From positions 2,170,001 through 2,234,000 of the forward strand of contig NZ_CP187532.1 in the NCBI RefSeq assembly GCF_049852125.1: a stretch of DNA of 64,000 bases, read 5' to 3'. Below, one piece after another: positions 60,031-64,000 of the stretch. Made by a program: the position numbers and the translations under genes. Source of the DNA: Senimuribacter sp049852125 (GTDB taxonomy: Bacteria; Bacillota; Clostridia; Peptostreptococcales; Anaerovoracaceae). The notes beneath the pieces were generated by a model. The model was not told the origin of the DNA. It saw nothing but the letters and a program-made list of their open reading frames with translations, and did no database searches. The stretch's first letter is position 1. Every line of letters starts with the position of its first letter.

Positions 60031-60984
60031 TTATGCTTTGCAGCAAGCCACAAAGTGTCCCGGTTCTCTTTCCTCAAACGGGATATCAGCCGCGCGGCAT
60101 TCATCCGAGGCAAATGGACACCGGTTCGCAAAACGACAGCCCGGTTTCGGGTTAATCGGGTTCGATACTTCTCCCTTGATGACCTCGATTTTCTTTCCTT
60201 TCATCTCGATACTAGGCACTGGAATCGCTGACAGCAGCGCTTTGGTGTATGGATGAATCGGATTTCTGAACAATTCCTTGGATGGCGCCAGTTCCACACA
60301 CTGCCCCAGATACATAACCGCGATCTGATCGGAGATGTGACGTACAACGGAAAGGTCATGGGTGATGAACATATAGGTCAGGTTTCTTTCGTCCTGCAAA
60401 TCCATCAAAAGGTTCAGAATCTGTGCCTGAATTGATACGTCCAGCGCAGATACCGGCTCGTCGCAGACGATAAACTTCGGATTCAGCGCCAAGGCTCTTG
60501 CTACGCCGATTCTCTGGCGGCGTCCGCCGTCCAGCTCATGAGGATACGCGCCTGCAAGTCTTTCCGCAAGACCTACGGTTTCCATCAGTTCCGCCACCTT
60601 GTCAAAGACCTCTGCCTTACTTTTGCAGACTTTGTTGATAATTAGCGGCTCCGCGATCAGATCCTGCACGCTCATGCGCGGATTCAGGCTAGAATACGGA
60701 TCCTGGAAAATCATCTGCATATCCTGCCGGATTTTGTGAATCTGCTTATGTTTATAATTGGTAATATCATTTCCATCAAAGACGATTTTACCGTCGGTCG
60801 GCTCATGGAGCTTCAAAACGGTTCTTCCCAATGTGGACTTGCCGCATCCGGACTCTCCTACAACGCCCAAAGTCTCACCTTCATTGATGGTCAGCGTAAC
60901 ACCGTCCACCGCGTGAAGTTGTACACCTTTGGATATATCAAAATATTTCTTAAGGTTTTGTAATTCAATTAACGGTTTTCCCAC
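60031..60984 (-). CDS. dppF: Peptide ABC transporter ATP-binding protein (DppF/OppF type)
   Basis: 317 residues with GESGCGKST Walker A, a signature region reading LDGGRRQRIGVARAL, ALNPKFIVCDEPVSALD Walker B, and the OppF-type C-terminal CRFANRCPFA cysteine motif. It pairs with DppD to energise peptide uptake. It starts three bases after dppD ends. The signature has Asp where Ser is usual (LDGGRRQ). Confidence 0.93.
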   Translation of the reverse strand: MGKPLIELQNLKKYFDISKGVQLHAVDGVTLTINEGETLGVVGESGCGKSTLGRTVLKLHEPTDGKIVFDGNDITNYKHKQIHKIRQDMQMIFQDPYSSLNPRMSVQDLIAEPLIINKVCKSKAEVFDKVAELMETVGLAERLAGAYPHELDGGRRQRIGVARALALNPKFIVCDEPVSALDVSIQAQILNLLMDLQDERNLTYMFITHDLSVVRHISDQIAVMYLGQCVELAPSKELFRNPIHPYTKALLSAIPVPSIEMKGKKIEVIKGEVSNPINPKPGCRFANRCPFASDECRAADIPFEEREPGHFVACCKA

Positions 60985-60986
60985 GA

Positions 60987-61973
60987 TTATACCTCCTTTG
61001 CCAGATTCTCAAAGAGATGGCATCTGATTTTGTGCGTACCCGATACAACTTCTTCCGGATGTACCTCTTTGCACTTTTCTGTACACTTCGGACATCTTGG
61101 AGAGAAGTAGCAGCCGCTCGGCAAATCAGTTGGGTCAGGCATCATCCCGTCGATCGGATGAAGTCTGTCTTCTTCCCCTTCCAAATTTGGAATAGATCCA
61201 AAAAGACCTACTGTATATGGATGGTGCGCATCCCCTGTGAAAATGTCCTCCACTGTGCCGTACTCGATGATTTCACCGGCATACATAACAGCTACCTTAT
61301 CGCAAGTCTGGGCAACGATACCCAAATCATGGGTAATCATAATCATAGCAGTGTCTACTTTTTCTTTCAGATCTTGCATCATCGCAAGCACCTGCGCTTG
61401 AATGGTCACATCCAGGGCGGTAGTTGGCTCGTCAGCAATCAAAAGTCCCGGATTGCAGGCAAGGGCAATAGCGATAACCACACGCTGTTTCATCCCACCG
61501 GAAAACTGATGAGGATAATCCTTCTTTCTAGCCGCAGGAATACCTACCAGCTCCAGCACTTCTTCCACTCGAGCCTCAATGACTTCCTTGCTTCTGCCCT
61601 GATCGTCATGGAGAATTAGTGATTCCGCAATCTGGTCACCTACGGTTAATACCGGATTCAACGCTGTCATCGGATCCTGGAAAATCATGGACACTTTTTC
61701 ACCACGGATTTTCTGCGTCTCCTTTTCAGAAAGCTCCAATACGTTTCTTCCCTCTAATTCAATGCTACCGTTTATAATCTGCGCTGTACGTTCCGGCAGC
61801 AGCCGAAGAATTGAAAGCGCCGTAGTAGTCTTCCCTGCGCCGGTTTCCCCTACCAGCCCCAGGGTTTCTCCCTTATCCAGATCAAAGGAGATATTGTTAA
61901 CCGCGTAAACGGTTTCCAGATCTGTCTTATAGATAACCTCCAGGTCTTTCACCTGTAAGAATTTTTCTTTCAT
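60987..61973 (-). CDS. dppD: Peptide ABC transporter ATP-binding protein (DppD/OppD type)
   Basis: 328 residues: GETGAGKTT Walker A, FSGGMKQRV signature, LIADEPTTALDV Walker B, and the C-terminal CYFSPRCPKCTEKC region seen in Opp/Dpp ATPases. AGGAGG-like AATAAAAGATG context; it follows dppC by 12 bases in the operon. Confidence 0.94.
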   Translation of the reverse strand: MKEKFLQVKDLEVIYKTDLETVYAVNNISFDLDKGETLGLVGETGAGKTTTALSILRLLPERTAQIINGSIELEGRNVLELSEKETQKIRGEKVSMIFQDPMTALNPVLTVGDQIAESLILHDDQGRSKEVIEARVEEVLELVGIPAARKKDYPHQFSGGMKQRVVIAIALACNPGLLIADEPTTALDVTIQAQVLAMMQDLKEKVDTAMIMITHDLGIVAQTCDKVAVMYAGEIIEYGTVEDIFTGDAHHPYTVGLFGSIPNLEGEEDRLHPIDGMMPDPTDLPSGCYFSPRCPKCTEKCKEVHPEEVVSGTHKIRCHLFENLAKEV

Positions 61974-61985
61974 CTTTTATTCCTC

Positions 61986-62846
61986 CTAGTCTTTCAGCTT
62001 CGGATCCAGCGCGTCTCTCAGTCCGTCGCCGGCAAGGTTAAAGCACAATGCCGCCAAGACGATAAAGATACCCGGAATATACAGAAGATACGGTGCGTTA
62101 AACATGTACTGTCTCGCGTCGGAAAGGAGCGCACCCCATTCCGGAGAAGGCGGCTGTACACCCATACCCAGGAAGGAAAGACCGGATGCGGACAGAATCA
62201 TGCTGGAAACGTTCATGGTCGTTGTTACGATGATCGGACCCAGCGCATTAGGAATGACGTATTTCAAAATAATTCGTATATCTGAACTGCCATAAGATCT
62301 TGCCGCTTCGATATAATCATTGTCGATAACCGTCAGCACAACGGATCGTACCATTCTGACCATGCCCGGCACACAGGATATGGTAATCGCAATAAGTAAA
62401 TTACGAAGATTGGCGCCCAGAGCCGCTACAACTGCCAAGGACAGCAAAATCGGCGGTACAGTCATCACTACGTCTACAAGACGCATAATTACATTGTCGA
62501 CAGTCTTTCCGTAATAGCCTGCAATCGCACCAAGAAGTCCGCCGATGACCAATGCGAAAATGCTGGTAGAAATACCGATGAGCAGAGAATATCTGGAGCC
62601 ATGTACGATACGTGCAAAGAGGTCTCTGCCAATTTCATCTGTACCGAAGAAATGTTCACCGCTAGGACCCTGCAGTCTATTCGCTGGATTCTGCGTAATG
62701 GCATCCTGATAAGGCACAATCACATCTGCGAAGATAGCCATGAGCAAAATCAATACCAAAAGCACCAGACCTAGCATAGCCGTTTTACTTTTTCTAAACC
62801 TACGCCAGATTTCTTTCATCTGGCTATTCTTTTTTGTCTTATTCAT
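61986..62846 (-). CDS. dppC: Peptide ABC transporter permease (DppC type)
   Basis: 286 residues with six membrane spans. The OppC_N segment (about 20-60), GPSGEHFFGTDEIGRDLF and the EAA loop EAARSYGSSDIRIILKYVIP identify the DppC subunit. It forms the pore with DppB. Confidence 0.95.
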   Translation of the reverse strand: MNKTKKNSQMKEIWRRFRKSKTAMLGLVLLVLILLMAIFADVIVPYQDAITQNPANRLQGPSGEHFFGTDEIGRDLFARIVHGSRYSLLIGISTSIFALVIGGLLGAIAGYYGKTVDNVIMRLVDVVMTVPPILLSLAVVAALGANLRNLLIAITISCVPGMVRMVRSVVLTVIDNDYIEAARSYGSSDIRIILKYVIPNALGPIIVTTTMNVSSMILSASGLSFLGMGVQPPSPEWGALLSDARQYMFNAPYLLYIPGIFIVLAALCFNLAGDGLRDALDPKLKD

Positions 62847-62862
62847 ATGTACGCCCTCCTGA

Positions 62863-63795
62863 CTAACTCTTGTACTTGGCTTTGAGCCTTGGATCTATGT
62901 ATGCGTAGAGCAGGTCAACGACCAACATAATCAGGCAGAACAGCACTGCCAGGAACAGCGTAGCTGCCATAACAGTCGGCGTATCCTTCTGACGAATGGC
63001 GGTAACCATCAATTGTCCAACTCCCGGTACGCCGAATACGGTTTCGATGATTACAGCGCCGCCGAGACTTGCGCCAAATCCCATACCGATAGAAGTCAGT
63101 ACCGGCAGCAATGCATTTTTCAGTGCATGACGGAAAATTACGATCTTCTCTGGCGCGCCTTTCGATCTTGCCGTTCTAATATAGTCCATTCGAATCGTCT
63201 CCAACATAGTCGAACGAGTCAGACGAATATCAGAAGCTACATTAGACAGCGTCAGTGTGATAACCGGTAAAATATATCCCTGCCAGGAATCCAGTCCGTT
63301 GGATGGCAGCAGTCCCAGTTTTAAAGAGAACACCAGCATCAGCATCAGTGCCAGCCAGAATCCCGGAACTGCTGAAAGAATCATAGACGTCGTTGTCAGG
63401 ACATTATCCAATGCGGAATATTGCTTTACGGCAGAAACTACGCCAAGAACAATTCCGATAACAGCGCCCAGAAGACATGACCATAAGGTCAGCCAAAAGG
63501 TTGCGGGAAATCTTGCCAAAATTTCATTAAATACCGGTAGATTGGTTCGATAAGACGTACCGAAATCAAACTCAGTGAATATACCCTTTATATAGTTGAA
63601 GAACTGTACAAAGAATGGCTGGTCTGCACCGAGCGCATGATTGAGCGCGTCGATATCTGCCTGCTTGGCTGTCATACCCAGGATCAAAGAACCCGGATCA
63701 CCTGGCGTCAGATACATAATAGTAAACACCAGGAACGTAGCGCCAAACAGAACGGGGATAGTAAATAAAAGCCTTTTGATTACGTACTTATACAT
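62863..63795 (-). CDS. dppB: Peptide ABC transporter permease (DppB type)
   Basis: 310 residues, six membrane spans, TPGDPGSLILG near residue 31 and the EAA loop RTARSKGAPEKIVIFRHALK. The ATG at 63795 follows GGAGGAAACATT; the frame extends to 63855 without a ribosome site. No substrate-binding protein gene is in this window; it could lie beyond the right edge or elsewhere. Confidence 0.94.
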   Translation of the reverse strand: MYKYVIKRLLFTIPVLFGATFLVFTIMYLTPGDPGSLILGMTAKQADIDALNHALGADQPFFVQFFNYIKGIFTEFDFGTSYRTNLPVFNEILARFPATFWLTLWSCLLGAVIGIVLGVVSAVKQYSALDNVLTTTSMILSAVPGFWLALMLMLVFSLKLGLLPSNGLDSWQGYILPVITLTLSNVASDIRLTRSTMLETIRMDYIRTARSKGAPEKIVIFRHALKNALLPVLTSIGMGFGASLGGAVIIETVFGVPGVGQLMVTAIRQKDTPTVMAATLFLAVLFCLIMLVVDLLYAYIDPRLKAKYKS

Positions 63796-63884
63796 AATGT
63801 TTCCTCCGTTTTTTCGTTTAGGTTTTGTATAATACCAATTTTTCTTTATCGACATTTTAACTCATTTTGTAAAATTAGTCAACG

Positions 63885-63910
63885 AATTTGCAAAATTTAT
63901 ATTGCAAATT
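63885..63910. promoter_or_regulatory. Palindrome in the dpp upstream region
   Basis: AATTTGCAA-N8-TTGCAAATT, perfect nine-base arms, between the divergent dppB and the gene starting at 63976. Its left arm plus spacer matches about 11 of 15 positions of the CodY box AATTTTCWGAAAATT, so either a dedicated operator or a CodY site is possible. Confidence 0.5.
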
Positions 63911-63930
63911 TTTTCAAAATTTGATAATAT
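63902..63930 (+). promoter_or_regulatory. Possible promoter of the right-edge gene
   Basis: TTGCAA (63902-63907), 17 bases, TAATAT (63925-63930). It overlaps the right arm of the palindrome. Confidence 0.4.
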
Positions 63931-63975
63931 AGTGTTACGCACAAAGAAATAACAAAAAATAAAGGAGGAACGCCA

Positions 63976-64000
63976 ATGATTACCAATCAAACGTGGCCCT
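63976..64000 (+). CDS. Start of a gene running off the window
   Basis: AAAGGAGG lies eight bases before an ATG at 63976 that opens MITNQTWP. Eight residues are too few to identify the product. It is divergent from the dpp operon and may share its control region. Confidence 0.55.

Overview
The window looks like chromosome from an anaerobic, spore-forming member of the Clostridia. The evidence is clostridial gene order (yqfC-yqfD-phoH-ybeY-cdd-era-recO-glyQS-ppdK on the minus strand), the sporulation genes yqfC/yqfD, [FeFe]-hydrogenase maturases (hydE, hydG, hydF), pyruvate phosphate dikinase, strong AGGAGG ribosome sites, a T-box leader and many class I c-di-GMP riboswitches. A relative of the Peptostreptococcales/Anaerovoracaceae is my best guess from overall flavour only; no rRNA is present to test it.

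Layout. 1-560: end of an unknown gene and an IS3-family remnant. 600-4100: malic enzyme, argH and a DUF554 membrane protein. 4200-7650: two-component system plus BcrA-type ABC transporter with a three-repeat operator. 7700-9640: SPFH protein, NfeD and a small membrane exporter. 9765-21000: the large housekeeping block, with a UroD-family gene carrying an internal deletion between yqeY and yqfC. 21200-25600: Lsa/CplR-type ABC-F protein behind an attenuator leader, a uracil permease and LysO. 25700-33420: HIT protein, mtaB, an M23-NodB cell-wall enzyme, a BTAD regulator, murE, nadE and pncA. 33570-40260: two convergent surface-protein genes, each behind a tandem pair of c-di-GMP-I-like aptamers. 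40450-46950: a repeat array, then the hydrogenase maturation operon running into proBA. 47000-49860: ZIP transporter, then Trp T-box and trpB2. 49900-50890: a secreted Pro-Pro-endopeptidase-like protease behind a third tandem aptamer pair. 51000-58000: trmO, hydantoinase-like protein, tRNA-Ser(CGA), DapF-like protein, lipid kinase and a PadR/DUF2812 cluster. 58100-64000: M32 carboxypeptidase, a second repeat array and a peptide ABC transporter (dppB-C-D-F).

The most striking content is a candidate c-di-GMP surface switch. Six class I-like aptamers in three tandem pairs precede two related cell-surface proteins and one exported zinc protease of the PPEP/Zmp1 type. The intact VWA/Cna-B adhesin carries a TPPGP site in its wall-proximal linker, the kind of bond such proteases cut. 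Its promoter has a 9-G tract between consensus -35 and -10 boxes, a classic phase-variation layout. The two surface-gene leaders are 90/92 identical inverted repeats about 6 kb apart, so recombination between them would exchange the promoters of the two genes. The other surface gene is broken by a frameshift at an A6 tract and by an amber codon.

A second unexplained feature is a pair of intergenic arrays (59696-59999 and 40447-40760). Each holds five short units bounded by inverted 6- to 8-mers whose arm centres lie 30-32 bp apart, and most unit spacings are close to whole helical turns. The words differ between the arrays but the geometry is the same.
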